In this document: positions 7,181 to 16,034 of the stretch, piece after piece
Layout: every line of letters starts with the position of its first letter
How positions within the stretch are numbered: position 1 is the stretch's first letter
Source of the DNA: Aquimarina muelleri DSM 19832
GTDB taxonomy: Bacteria > Bacteroidota > Bacteroidia > Flavobacteriales > Flavobacteriaceae
NCBI RefSeq assembly: GCF_000430665.1
Contig: NZ_AUML01000018.1
Location: 1-64,000 of the forward strand
Length of the DNA stretch: 64,000 nt
Direction: 5' to 3'
Position numbers and translations under genes: made by a program
The notes under the pieces: generated by a model
Seen by the model: the letters and a program-made list of their open reading frames with translations, nothing else
Database searches by the model: none
What the model was told of the DNA's origin: nothing

Positions 7181-7296
7181 GCTTGTCGAAGTGCTATTGA
7201 AATTGTTAGCTATAAGTAGTGTTGGTAGTATTTACTAAAATATTTCTATTCTTTTTTATAAAAACAACCCCTGTATACGGATATCCGTAATCCTAT
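7181..7296 (+). promoter_or_regulatory. Conserved leader A ending in a 14-bp palindrome
   Basis: This stretch aligns by eye with 30122-30226, upstream of another gene. The two share GCTTGTC at the left and a core (7251-7296 against 30180-30226) in which I count about 39 of 47 identical columns, including 19 consecutive bases CGGATATCCGTAATCCTAT. The copy here holds the perfect palindrome TACGGATATCCGTA (7276-7289). It ends about 93 bases before the Argonaute ATG at 7389, so it probably carries a promoter or regulator-binding site for that gene. Conservation at two loci is seen; the function is inferred. Confidence 0.65.
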
Positions 7297-7388
7297 TTCT
7301 AAAAAGTAATTTACTTTAGAGCTTTAAAAATTTATAGGTACTTATATTTTTAATAAGTAAAGGATATGGGTATCTTGGTAACTATATA

Positions 7389-10300
7389 ATGTTGTTACCA
7401 CCAATACGAAAAAACCATATGAACCAATTAGAATTTGATGAATTTCTCAGGTCTGTTTCAATAAGTAAAAACAACACATACTCTCTTTTATTGGGAGCAG
7501 GAAGCTCAATCAGTTCAGGTATTCCTTCTGCAAATGACTGTATATGGGACTGGAAAGGAACTATATATAAAAGTAATAATCCATCGACTGATGATTGGAT
7601 AGATAATTTTAAAAATCCAAAGGTTCAAAGCACCATTCAATCATGGTTAGATAATCAAGGAAATTATGTTGAAAATGGTTGTAATGAAGAGTATTCTTTT
7701 TATGCAAAAAAATGTTTTCCAATTGACAAAAACAGAAGCCAATATTTCCAAAAAATATGTTCAAATATAAAACCTGCAATTGGATATCGTACAATTCCTT
7801 TGCTAGTTAAACATGGAATATTAGATTCTGTATGGACAACTAATTTTGACGATTTATTAATGAATTCATGCGTCTTAGGTGGTATACAAGGTTTAGAAAT
7901 ATCCCTAGGGACAGTTGATAGAATAAACCAAAGAACCCAAAGTAGAAATGAATTACCAATCATCAAACTTCATGGTGATTTTAAGTATGGTGACTTAAAA
8001 AATACAGATGAAGAATTAAAGGAACAGGACAAAACATTTAGAGAAAAACTTATAGAGTATGTAAAAGATAAACACCTAATTGTTCTAGGGTATAGCGGAC
8101 GAGATTTGTCATTAATGAATACTTTAAAAGAAGCGTACTCACAATCAGGTGCTGGAATGCTATTTTGGTGTGGATACCAAAATAACACCAATCCTGAAGT
8201 TTCTAAATTAATTGACCACGTTAATAAGAATAATAGACAAGCCTTTTATATCCCAACAGATGGTTTTGATACTACAATGCTTAATATCACTAAATTAGTT
8301 GTTGATAGTGAAAAAAAATTAAAAGATGAACTAAACTCCGTTCAGCAATCAAAAAACGAAAATGATTCATTTACTCCCTTTAATTTAAAACCTGAGCGGA
8401 TAAATAAAGTTTTAAAGAGTAACTGTTTCCCTTTAGAGTTTCCTGATGAAGTATTCGTATTTGACGCCCTATTAAATGAAAAACCTTGGGAAGCTGTAAA
8501 TAATATTGCTTTAAAAAGAAATGATATATCTGCAATTCCATATCAAAATAAAATTTGGGCTTTTGGAACTTTAGAAACAATAAAGACAGCCTTTAAATCT
8601 GTAATATCAAGTGATATTGTAAGAAAACCATTAACTGATACAAGAATCTATCATTCAGGTATAAATTCGTTAATGCTATCTGCAATATGTAAGGTATTAT
8701 CAGCATCAAAAGGGTTTAAAACAAATTATAGAAATAAAATTTGGTCATCACAGTATCAAAAAATTGCTAATCAAAAAGTATATAATGCGATAAAACTTTC
8801 ATTAGAAAAAATAAAAGGTAAATTTTATTTAGTGCTTAATCCAAGTTTTGTATTAGAAAATGAGGAAGTCTCTAAAGATATAATTCAGCAAGTAGGAATA
8901 ACATTTTATCATAAAATATGGAACAGTGAATTTAATGACTATGTTAAAAATTGGAGCTTAGTATTAATAACAGAGACTAAATATGACTTCCCTTTAAATT
9001 CTGCTAGTGGTTTTAACTTCAAAATTGGAAAGATTCCATTATTTACAAATATCTGTGACTTAAACAACAATTACACAAATACTCATAACGTACCATCAAA
9101 ACATATTAGCCTCAAAGGTGTTCAGTTTAAGGAATCTTCGTTGCTTTTCTCAACGAAACATGGTGGTAAACATACATCTGACATTCATCCTATGAGAGGT
9201 CTCATTGAGAATAAACCTTTTGAAACAAACCTCAATACTTTCTTAAACTCTACAATACAATTAGGAATTATTTCCCCTGAAGAAGATTCTGTAGCATTAT
9301 TCAACTTTCTATCTAAACAGAATCAAGAGATACAGAAATATAGCGAAAAAGATAATTACATTATAGACTTTAAAGGTTTTTACAAAACATATGGTTTAAG
9401 CCTAAATATTCCAGAACCAACTTCTTCTAACTGGGAAATTGTATCTGAACCAAAAAGTCATATTCTCAAAGAAAACATTCATGAAATTAAGAGAAATATT
9501 TGTGATAAAATCACAAAAATAACTGCGTCAGGAAATCAAAAAATTATAGTTATTTATATTCCAAAAAGATGGGATAGTTTTACTAGCTATCATGAAAATG
9601 GAGAGTCTTATGATTTACATGATTACGTAAAGGCATTTTGTGTAGAAAAACGAGTTACATCTCAATTTATTAGAGAGAAAACAATTAAAGATGTAAAACA
9701 AAGTTGCCAAATAAATTGGTGGTTGTCTTTATCTTATTTTGTTAAGTCATTAAGAACACCTTGGATATTAAGTAATACAGACAAAAAAACGGCTTTTGCC
9801 GGTATAGGATATAGTATTGATTCCAAGAAAGAAGATAAAGGCCACATTATTTTAGGCTGCAGCCATATTTACAGTTCTTCAGGAGAAGGTTTAAAATACA
9901 AATTATCAAAGATTAGTAATGATAAAATTCAATGGCGTCATAAAAAACCTCATTTAGGTTATGATGACGCTTATGAGTTTGGTAAGAATGTAATCAATCT
10001 TTTCTATGAATCAATGAACGAAATCCCAAAGAGAGTAGTAATTCATAAACGGACATTTTTTACTGATGATGAAAAGCAGGGGATTCTAGATAGTCTTTAT
10101 GATAATATAAAAATTGAACTTGTAGACTTAGTCGAAATAAACTTAGAGGATGATATAAAATATGTTTCAAGTAAAATTAAAAATGGAAAAACTGAAATAG
10201 ATGGCTATTCTGTCTCTAGAGGGACCTGTATTCAATTAAATGCTAGTGAAGCATTACTATGGGCTCACGGAGTTGTACCATCTGTCAAAAATCCTAAACT

Positions 10301-10541
10301 CAATTTCTACCCAGGAGGCAGATATATTCCTAAACCACTAAAAATAATCAAACATTATGGTACAGGAAGTTTAGAACAAATTGCCAATGAAATTTTAGGC
10401 CTTACAAAGATGAATTGGAATTCCTTAAATATGTACTCTCAATTGCCTGCAACAATTTCATCTTCAAATGATATCGCTAGAATCGGAAAACTGATTGAAA
10501 ATAAAGAGAAAATAGAATATGACTATAGATATTTTATTTGA
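7389..10541 (+). CDS. Single-chain SIR2-APAZ-short Argonaute defence protein
   Basis: The 1050-aa product joins three parts. Residues about 30-310 are a SIR2 domain with GAGSS (36-40), TTNFDD with catalytic-type Asn152, LHGD with His195, and GYSGRD (234-239). Residues about 330-600 have the APAZ-like position between SIR2 and MID. Residues about 690-1050 are MID-PIWI, with a guide 5'-phosphate-binding pattern (YVKAF with Lys748, and TSQF with Gln759). The PIWI catalytic Asp is replaced: AFAGIGYS has Gly807 where active enzymes have Asp, so no slicing is expected. Related SPARSA systems use a guide to sense invader nucleic acid and then deplete NAD(P). Most split SIR2-APAZ and Ago into two genes; this is the fused form. 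ATG 7419 is an alternative start. It lies next to an integrase and appears to be cargo of that element. Confidence 0.92.
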   Translation: MLLPPIRKNHMNQLEFDEFLRSVSISKNNTYSLLLGAGSSISSGIPSANDCIWDWKGTIYKSNNPSTDDWIDNFKNPKVQSTIQSWLDNQGNYVENGCNEEYSFYAKKCFPIDKNRSQYFQKICSNIKPAIGYRTIPLLVKHGILDSVWTTNFDDLLMNSCVLGGIQGLEISLGTVDRINQRTQSRNELPIIKLHGDFKYGDLKNTDEELKEQDKTFREKLIEYVKDKHLIVLGYSGRDLSLMNTLKEAYSQSGAGMLFWCGYQNNTNPEVSKLIDHVNKNNRQAFYIPTDGFDTTMLNITKLVVDSEKKLKDELNSVQQSKNENDSFTPFNLKPERINKVLKSNCFPLEFPDEVFVFDALLNEKPWEAVNNIALKRNDISAIPYQNKIWAFGTLETIKTAFKSVISSDIVRKPLTDTRIYHSGINSLMLSAICKVLSASKGFKTNYRNKIWSSQYQKIANQKVYNAIKLSLEKIKGKFYLVLNPSFVLENEEVSKDIIQQVGITFYHKIWNSEFNDYVKNWSLVLITETKYDFPLNSASGFNFKIGKIPLFTNICDLNNNYTNTHNVPSKHISLKGVQFKESSLLFSTKHGGKHTSDIHPMRGLIENKPFETNLNTFLNSTIQLGIISPEEDSVALFNFLSKQNQEIQKYSEKDNYIIDFKGFYKTYGLSLNIPEPTSSNWEIVSEPKSHILKENIHEIKRNICDKITKITASGNQKIIVIYIPKRWDSFTSYHENGESYDLHDYVKAFCVEKRVTSQFIREKTIKDVKQSCQINWWLSLSYFVKSLRTPWILSNTDKKTAFAGIGYSIDSKKEDKGHIILGCSHIYSSSGEGLKYKLSKISNDKIQWRHKKPHLGYDDAYEFGKNVINLFYESMNEIPKRVVIHKRTFFTDDEKQGILDSLYDNIKIELVDLVEINLEDDIKYVSSKIKNGKTEIDGYSVSRGTCIQLNASEALLWAHGVVPSVKNPKLNFYPGGRYIPKPLKIIKHYGTGSLEQIANEILGLTKMNWNSLNMYSQLPATISSSNDIARIGKLIENKEKIEYDYRYFI

Positions 10542-10972
10542 AATTGTAATCTCGGAAATAAGTACTAGCTACTAATAAATAAGCATATGGCATGCCGATA
10601 GGCCAGCGCTATATGCCTAGTTGAGGGATATGGGATTTGTAAATAAAGGGGGATCGAGAAGTTAGCAAGACATTTAGAGAGTCGCTTGCCTAGTTACAAA
10701 AAACCACAAGTAGTATCATCACTTATTCAAATAGGAAATTCAGGAAAATTTTTAAGATTCGAGTATCAGCAAACTTCCGAATGTTTAAAATTTTGGAAAA
10801 ACTTTCCATGTAAAAAGTCTGATATAATCATAGAAAATAATGAAGATTCAAATATCGAATTAGTGGAAATAAAATAATAACATTGTGAAAGTACCACTGC
10901 TATATAAAAAACAAAGTTGCCCCTAAGGACAACAACGTTTATTATATTTACTATTAGCTACAAATTAAAAAA
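10542..10972. other. Gap after Argonaute gene with little coding content
   Basis: The stretch holds a doubtful 63-codon frame (10686-10877) and, at about 10580-10620, a GC-richer patch with several short dyads (GGCATGCC; TAGGC ... GCCTA). I recognise no RNA family in it. It may hold an element boundary between the Argonaute cargo and the decayed genes to the right. Confidence 0.35.
10686..10877 (+). CDS. Doubtful 63-aa open frame
   Basis: A TTG-started frame of 63 codons with a Lys/Glu-rich product and no recognised domain. It has no ATG and no clear upstream signal and sits in a gap between the Argonaute gene and a decay zone. It may be the tail of a lost gene rather than a working one. Confidence 0.25.
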   Translation: MPSYKKPQVVSSLIQIGNSGKFLRFEYQQTSECLKFWKNFPCKKSDIIIENNEDSNIELVEIK

Positions 10973-11443
10973 ATGATTATTAAGTATCTTACCTATAGTA
11001 TTTCTATAACTTTTATCTCTTGGATGGTTGGAATGATTGTTAATGCTTTTCTAAGTAAAAAAGAAAGCTATAAAAAATTATCAAATCTAAATTTGATAAA
11101 AAGCGAGACTATAAATAAAAGAATAGGACTTAAAGCTTTTAAATGGATTGTAAAAAATACATTTTTTAAATACTTCAATCCAAAACTTAAATTTAAAAAG
11201 AAAGTTGAAATAACGGATTTAAATGAAATACGAAAAGAAATGACATTTGCCGAAATAAGTCATTTCATCGGATTTGGTTTCGTAACTTTTTTTGTCGTAG
11301 CAAAATTAATTAAAGGCAATATTATATTTGGATTGATTTTTATGATAGTAAATGTTGTAATGAATTTATATCCTTCGCTATTGCAGCAAGAAAATAAAAG
11401 ACGAATAGATAGATTAATTAAAAACTATAGGGAACACCAGTAG
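10973..11443 (+). CDS. CrtO-like membrane acyltransferase (glycosyl-diaponeurosporenoate acyltransferase family)
   Basis: This is a 156-aa membrane protein with an N-terminal hydrophobic helix (residues about 5-25) and two close C-terminal helices (about 95-140). The motifs MTFAEISHFIGF and VNVVMNLYPSLLQQENKRRI match the pattern of the CrtO family, where an NxxxNxYPxxLQxxNRxR-type tail is typical. Members acylate glycosylated carotenoid acids in staphylococci. In flavobacteria these orphan homologues have no proven substrate, so only the family is claimed. It stands alone between the Argonaute gene and pseudogenes; no carotenoid genes are nearby. Confidence 0.6.
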   Translation: MIIKYLTYSISITFISWMVGMIVNAFLSKKESYKKLSNLNLIKSETINKRIGLKAFKWIVKNTFFKYFNPKLKFKKKVEITDLNEIRKEMTFAEISHFIGFGFVTFFVVAKLIKGNIIFGLIFMIVNVVMNLYPSLLQQENKRRIDRLIKNYREHQ

Positions 11444-11572
11444 CAATTGCATAAGCTCATTATTTAGTATAAAACAACCGATAGTTTTAAAAGATTACTA
11501 TTTTTATCAGAGATTAATAACAGGGCTGTCAGGCTCTACTTGCTAGGGAATTAAAAAATACACACAAAATTA

Positions 11573-12165
11573 TTGGAAAACAAAATAGAAATTATTGAAA
11601 CTATCGGAAAGATTGTTGTTTTTATAATGCTACTTCTTTCTGTTTTTCTTTTTACGGTTAAAACAAAAAATAAACTGCCTAATAGAGTTTTTGGTATCTA
11701 TTTACTGGTCATCGCATTTGACTTAATTGGTTTTTTTACCAACAAGACTTTAGATTACCCTTACCTGCATATTTTAAAAGTTTCGTCTAGTTTATTACAA
11801 TTACCCTTGTTTTATCTCTATGTATTATCCGCTTGCTATTCTAATTTTAAGATTAAAAAAACACACATTCTTCATTTTCTGTTATTCCTTGCTATTTTTT
11901 ACATAACAAACTTCTCAAAGCAAAGTTTAGTACTTTATGAAATAGTAGGAGAACTACAATACATTATCTACATCGTTGCAGTTTTTATAGTCCTAAAAAA
12001 ATATAAAACTGTATTTCTTGAAAATTATTCCAATGCGAATAATACTATGTATAAGTGGTTGTTTCAGATTACAGTGCACATTCATTTGTGATTTTAAGAT
12101 GGTATTTGTCATATTCTGTATTTCAAGAATATGTTCTAAATATTAATATCCTGATAAGTATTTAA
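11573..12165 (+). pseudogene. Frameshifted, truncated membrane AraC-type regulator
   Basis: The first frame (TTG 11573 to stop 12091) encodes five or six hydrophobic helices like the membrane sensor part of flavobacterial AraC-type regulators. Near 12076 the frame breaks: after KWLFQITVH the natural continuation (HSFVILRWYLSYSVFQEYV) is found in another frame and runs to a TAA at 12163-12165. The C-terminal AraC DNA-binding domain expected for the family is absent from the following sequence. The gene is therefore both shifted and cut short and is unlikely to work as a regulator. Confidence 0.6.
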
Positions 12166-12248
12166 AAGAGTAATTACATAAAATTTACGATAACGCTTTT
12201 TTATAAGTACACAAGATGTGGTTTGCTGAACAGTTACAAAATGTCTAT

Positions 12249-12461
12249 TTAAAACGTTTTTATAAAATCTAGTTTCCAGAAAATTGTACTATTACCGTTG
12301 TCAATATCCATTTTTTCGTAGAATTGAATATGAACATTATTAATGCACACAGAACGAATATCATATACATCGAAAGGAATTTCTTCAACAGGTTCAATGG
12401 AATATGCCCAATTTTTTCCTGTTGCGTAATGATATTCTAATAAAGTTTCTTCTATACTCAT
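12249..12461 (-). CDS. Hypothetical 70-aa protein
   Basis: A 70-codon frame from ATG 12461; an upstream TTG at 12503 would add 14 residues. The product is acidic (SIEETLLEYHYATGKNW at its start) with no signal peptide or membrane segment. No family is recognised. It lies among decayed genes and could be a remnant. The following 12504-12750 contains only short, doubtful frames. Confidence 0.35.
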   Translation of the reverse strand: MSIEETLLEYHYATGKNWAYSIEPVEEIPFDVYDIRSVCINNVHIQFYEKMDIDNGNSTIFWKLDFIKTF

Positions 12462-12750
12462 TTTTGTTATATCTATTACCTTAGATAAGTTAACGTATAG
12501 CAATCTTATAAATTGTTTTTTAAAGATGTTTTAAAATTAAAAAACAAGCTATTAAAAGATGCTATGTAATTAAGTTTGATAATCAAAATATCAGGTTCAT
12601 TACAACAAAATATGGAGTGTCTAATATCTGTGATTTCGAAAAAAAAATAGAAAAACAGTAAAATTCGGCTTACTTCCAATACGAATGAATAGGTTGAACT
12701 ATCGATTGTACATCTGATCATGGATTCATTACGTTTTCTTGTTTATATAG

Positions 12751-13377
12751 CTATATAAGCGAAGTACCTCCATCAACTATAAGCGTTTGTCCCGTTCCAT
12801 AATTTTGCTCTAATAAATAAACAAAAGATTTTGCAACGTCTTCGGCATAACCGACTCTTTGAACTGGAAGACTTTTAGCAATAGTTGTATACATCATTTC
12901 TCGGTCACTCTCCGCCATATTACTCCAAAGTTCAGTTTTTACCATTCCTGGGGCTAATTCTATTGCCATCGCTCTAGTAAAACCTTCTATTGCGGCACAA
13001 ACACTTGCGCCTAAAGCCCAGCCTTTATTAGGACGATTGCTTGCAATGCCACTAGTCAAGGTAATAGACCCTGTTGTTTTAATAAATGGTATCGAATATT
13101 TTACTGCTGTATATGAACCCCAGTAACGAACATTGAAAAAATTCTGTGCAGCCTCTAATGTAATATCTGCAACATTTTTAATGACTAAGCTTTCACCTGC
13201 CGTAAAAACCAGATGATCAAATGAACCAATTTTTTCAAATAGCTTTTTTACCTGATTTTCGTTTGTTATGTCTATAGCGTAACCTTTACTTTGGTTTGGG
13301 AGCTTTTTCAAAGCATTGTCTATGCGTTTTTGATTGCTTGAAACAATTATTACAATTGCTCCATTTTTTGGATGCAC
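12751..13377 (-). pseudogene. SDR oxidoreductase lacking the nucleotide-binding N-terminus
   Basis: The 208 codons match a short-chain dehydrogenase from the second beta strand on (NGAIVIIVSSNQKRIDNAL, a middle SGIASNRP, a GWALGASVCAAIEG helix and an end LIVDGG). The first 25-30 residues with the TGxxxGIG cofactor loop are missing: the frame begins MHPK inside a repeat. The stretch ELAPGMVKTELW also lacks the usual 8 or so residues (RVNxVSP-type) between ELAP and GMVKT, which points to an internal in-frame loss. The subgroup is one without a classic YxxxK motif. A working NAD(P)-binding fold is unlikely. Confidence 0.65.
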
Positions 13378-13450
13378 TTAGTCGGTGCTTGAATGAGGTC
13401 GAAAGGTCTTTGGATGCATTTAGTTGGTAACTAGATGGGATTAAGTAGTT
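13367..13450. repeat. 21-bp-phased repeat array C (four degenerate units)
   Basis: Units start at 13367, 13388, 13409 and 13430. Units 1 and 3 agree at 18 of their first 20 bases (TTTGGATGCA-TTAGT-GGT); units 2 and 4 keep only the anchor (CTTGAATGA, ACTAGATGG). The step is exactly 21 bp, as in arrays A and B, but the unit sequence is different. It covers the broken 5' end of the SDR gene, so it may have formed at or caused that break. No leader or palindrome like those of arrays A and B is seen here. Confidence 0.5.
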
Positions 13451-13506
13451 TTAATGTGTGTTATCTGATGTAAGTGTTTTATGTTATGAATAAGAATCAG
13501 CATTAT

Positions 13507-14133
13507 TTAGAAATCATATTTTTTCTCAATTGCATAACGTAGTAATTCACCTTTGCCATGCAGATCTAATTTTCGGATAATATTTTTACGATGTGTTTCA
13601 ATAGTAGAAACTGAGTTAAATCGTATCGCAGCAATTTCAGATGAGGTTTTTCCTTGTCCTATAAGTGTTAAAATCTCTCGCTCGCTTTTGGATAAAATTT
13701 GTTTTTTAGCAAGTTGTTTTACTTCGCCCAAAAAAAGAGAAGGGTCGATAGCAGCATCAAAATAGGTTTCTCCTTTTGCTACTTGTTGGATTGCTGTTAA
13801 AACTTCTTCTAAAGGAGAGTTTTTTAAAATATATCCAGATGCTCCTGCATCGATCATTTGTCGAACGGCATCTTCTTGATCAAACATAGAAAATGCGATA
13901 ACTTTGCTGTGCGGAAGTTCTTTTTTAATAATTCTGGTTGCCGCTATACCATCGATTTTTGGCATTCTAATGTCGGTTAATATTACTTTTGGTCGTTTTA
14001 AACGAACAATTTTTAATAATTCTTCCCCATCATTTGCCATACCTACAATGCTAATTTCTTTTTCGTACTTAAGAAGCAGTTCTACACCATCTATTAACGA
14101 TTGGTGATCTTCAGCAATTGCAATAGTTATCAT
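13507..14133 (-). CDS. NarL/LuxR-type response regulator
   Basis: The 208-aa protein has a receiver domain (residues 1-120) with acidic pocket Glu8/Asp9, phosphoacceptor Asp54 (LTDIRMP) and the conserved Lys of LKNSP. The LuxR-type HTH follows at about 145-205 (LSKSEREILTLIGQGKTSSE, then VSTIETHRKNIIRKL). It overlaps the upstream sensor kinase gene by 4 bases (14130-14133), so the two are a translationally coupled pair. It should act as a dimer on inverted-repeat sites. A candidate site lies upstream of the operon at 16781-16798. The signal it answers is unknown. Confidence 0.93.
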   Translation of the reverse strand: MITIAIAEDHQSLIDGVELLLKYEKEISIVGMANDGEELLKIVRLKRPKVILTDIRMPKIDGIAATRIIKKELPHSKVIAFSMFDQEDAVRQMIDAGASGYILKNSPLEEVLTAIQQVAKGETYFDAAIDPSLFLGEVKQLAKKQILSKSEREILTLIGQGKTSSEIAAIRFNSVSTIETHRKNIIRKLDLHGKGELLRYAIEKKYDF

Positions 14134-16034
14134 ATAGGTATGTTTATTATAATGTTAGTTCCTTTTCCTATGGTAGAATCGATCTCAAAAGTACCTTCCA
14201 GATGTTCTATACGTTTTTCTGTATTTGCCAGTCCCATTCCTTCTTTTTTAGGCAATACTTTAGCATCAAATCCCTTACCGTTATCCTCTACAATAATATT
14301 TAAAAGCGAATCATGATTGGTTAGGGATATATGTATTTCGGTAGCTTTAGCATGTTTAATGGCGTTGGTAATCAATTCTTGTATCATTCTAAAGATCGTA
14401 ATTTCTAAGGCGTTATCCAATCGTTGTTCTAGTCCATAATCTTGTACTTCTACGAGTAAATTGCTATTAGATACTTTTTTAGCCAGATTTTTAATAGCAA
14501 GCAGTAATCCTTGGTTTGCCATTACACCACTATTTTTTTCATGTGCAATGGTTCTTACTTTTTGATATGCTTCCTCTAATAAAGTATTTGTTTTAGAGTA
14601 TAGTTCCTCAATATTCTGGATTTTAGGATTGTCTTTATTGTTTCGTAAATGCTGAAAATGAAGTTTTATGGTAGCAAGGGTACTCCCCAGATTATCATGT
14701 AAATCATTGGCAAGACGTTGCCGTTCTTTTTCTTGCCCCGATATCATCGCATCAATAGCAGATAATTCTTGCTCTTTTAATAATTTTTCTGTTTTTTGGA
14801 GTTCTATTTCGTGTTGTTGTTCTACTATATGTTGTTTACGTTTACTGTTTTTATAGACTAAAAAAGCGATGACTAAACCAATAACAATAAAAGAAATAGC
14901 ACCAATGAATAGATTGCGATTACGTACTCTGTTAGCCTCAGATTTTAAGTTGATATTAAGGAGTTGGACTATCTTTTTTTCTTTTTCTGTGGTTTTTAAT
15001 TGAATTTCTAATTTAGAATTTTGTAGTGTATTTTTTCTATAATCTAAATCATATTCAATTTCTAAAGATTTTTTAAGTGCATCATAGGCTTCTTTATATC
15101 GATGTAATTTCTCCAGGTTTTTGGATTGATATCGAAGTAAATAAAACATACTTTTTAGTGTATCCGAGTTATTCTTATACTTTTCGGCTTTATTGATACT
15201 GTGTAAAGCCATAGCATATTTTTTTTCTTTTGCATGTACCTCTGATAACCGAATTAAAGATTTAAAAACTAAATGTTTATTAAAAGGTTGGTTTAAGTTT
15301 TTTTGAATAATATCCTGATAATAAAATACAGATGAATCCTTTTGGTTTAAAACTTCAAACTTATAAGCTTTTTGTATATCAAATCTAGATAGACATTGGT
15401 CGTTAAATTTGTTTAAATTAGATAGCCTCTCAAGCTTTTTTATTTTGTCAAAAAATCTGTTGTTCAGATCTTTTGACTTGGTATAAAAAATGATTTCATA
15501 TAATATTATCCAAAAATGATCAATTGGTTGATCTGCTATAGTACTGTATTCTTTTAAGTACTTTTTATAAAGGTCATTGCTTTGTAATATTTCTTGACGA
15601 TAGAATTCTAAGATCGCTAATAAACATACTTTTCTTAATTCTATATTTTCTAGTTCTAAAGAAGATTGATATGCTTTTGAAAAGTAATTAAACGCTTTAG
15701 AATTATTTGAATTAGTATACAGACTAATATACCCTAGATTTAAAAATGATATACTACTCATAACGCGATTAGAAATAGTATCAACTTCTAAGGGGTTTAC
15801 TTTTTTAGAAGCATAATCATCTCGATAATATAATATTTCGGCAAGATCATTAAGTAAAGAAGCCACTTGCTCATTTTTAATATACTTGGTATGATATTTA
15901 GCATTTTTATATTCTAATTGTTTTAGATTTTGAAAATAAGTGTAGTAAGCTGTGTCTTTCTCTTTAATAGTTGTAGAACCATACAAAGTAACACAGCTTA
16001 AAATGAATACTATATTTAATATAAGTTTATTCAA
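14130..16034 (-). CDS. TPR-type sensor histidine kinase (HisKA_3 family)
   Basis: The frame is open from ATG 16094, but I prefer TTG 16034: it forms TTGAATAA with the stop of the upstream gene and gives a clean signal peptide (MNKLILNIVFILSCVTLYGS). The periplasmic part (about 25-370) is helical and TPR-like, ending in a coiled coil. A membrane helix at about 385-405 (LFIGAISFIVIGLVIAFLVY) and a second coiled coil follow. The kinase core has the phospho-His motif RLANDLHDNLGSTLA, an N box (ELITNAIKHA), a G1 box (DNGKGFD) and a G2 region (EGMGLANTEKR). It is the cognate partner of the downstream NarL-type regulator. Confidence 0.9.
   Translation of the reverse strand: MNKLILNIVFILSCVTLYGSTTIKEKDTAYYTYFQNLKQLEYKNAKYHTKYIKNEQVASLLNDLAEILYYRDDYASKKVNPLEVDTISNRVMSSISFLNLGYISLYTNSNNSKAFNYFSKAYQSSLELENIELRKVCLLAILEFYRQEILQSNDLYKKYLKEYSTIADQPIDHFWIILYEIIFYTKSKDLNNRFFDKIKKLERLSNLNKFNDQCLSRFDIQKAYKFEVLNQKDSSVFYYQDIIQKNLNQPFNKHLVFKSLIRLSEVHAKEKKYAMALHSINKAEKYKNNSDTLKSMFYLLRYQSKNLEKLHRYKEAYDALKKSLEIEYDLDYRKNTLQNSKLEIQLKTTEKEKKIVQLLNINLKSEANRVRNRNLFIGAISFIVIGLVIAFLVYKNSKRKQHIVEQQHEIELQKTEKLLKEQELSAIDAMISGQEKERQRLANDLHDNLGSTLATIKLHFQHLRNNKDNPKIQNIEELYSKTNTLLEEAYQKVRTIAHEKNSGVMANQGLLLAIKNLAKKVSNSNLLVEVQDYGLEQRLDNALEITIFRMIQELITNAIKHAKATEIHISLTNHDSLLNIIVEDNGKGFDAKVLPKKEGMGLANTEKRIEHLEGTFEIDSTIGKGTNIIINIPI

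Noticed and set aside
6996..7296. Integron attC array or retron non-coding RNA
   Set aside because: No integron-type integrase core sites with cassettes and no reverse transcriptase gene are found nearby; the strict 21-bp phase does not fit either.
12506..12721. 71-codon frame on the minus strand
   Set aside because: AT-rich chance frame rich in Phe/Ile, with no recognisable features; it lies in a decayed region.
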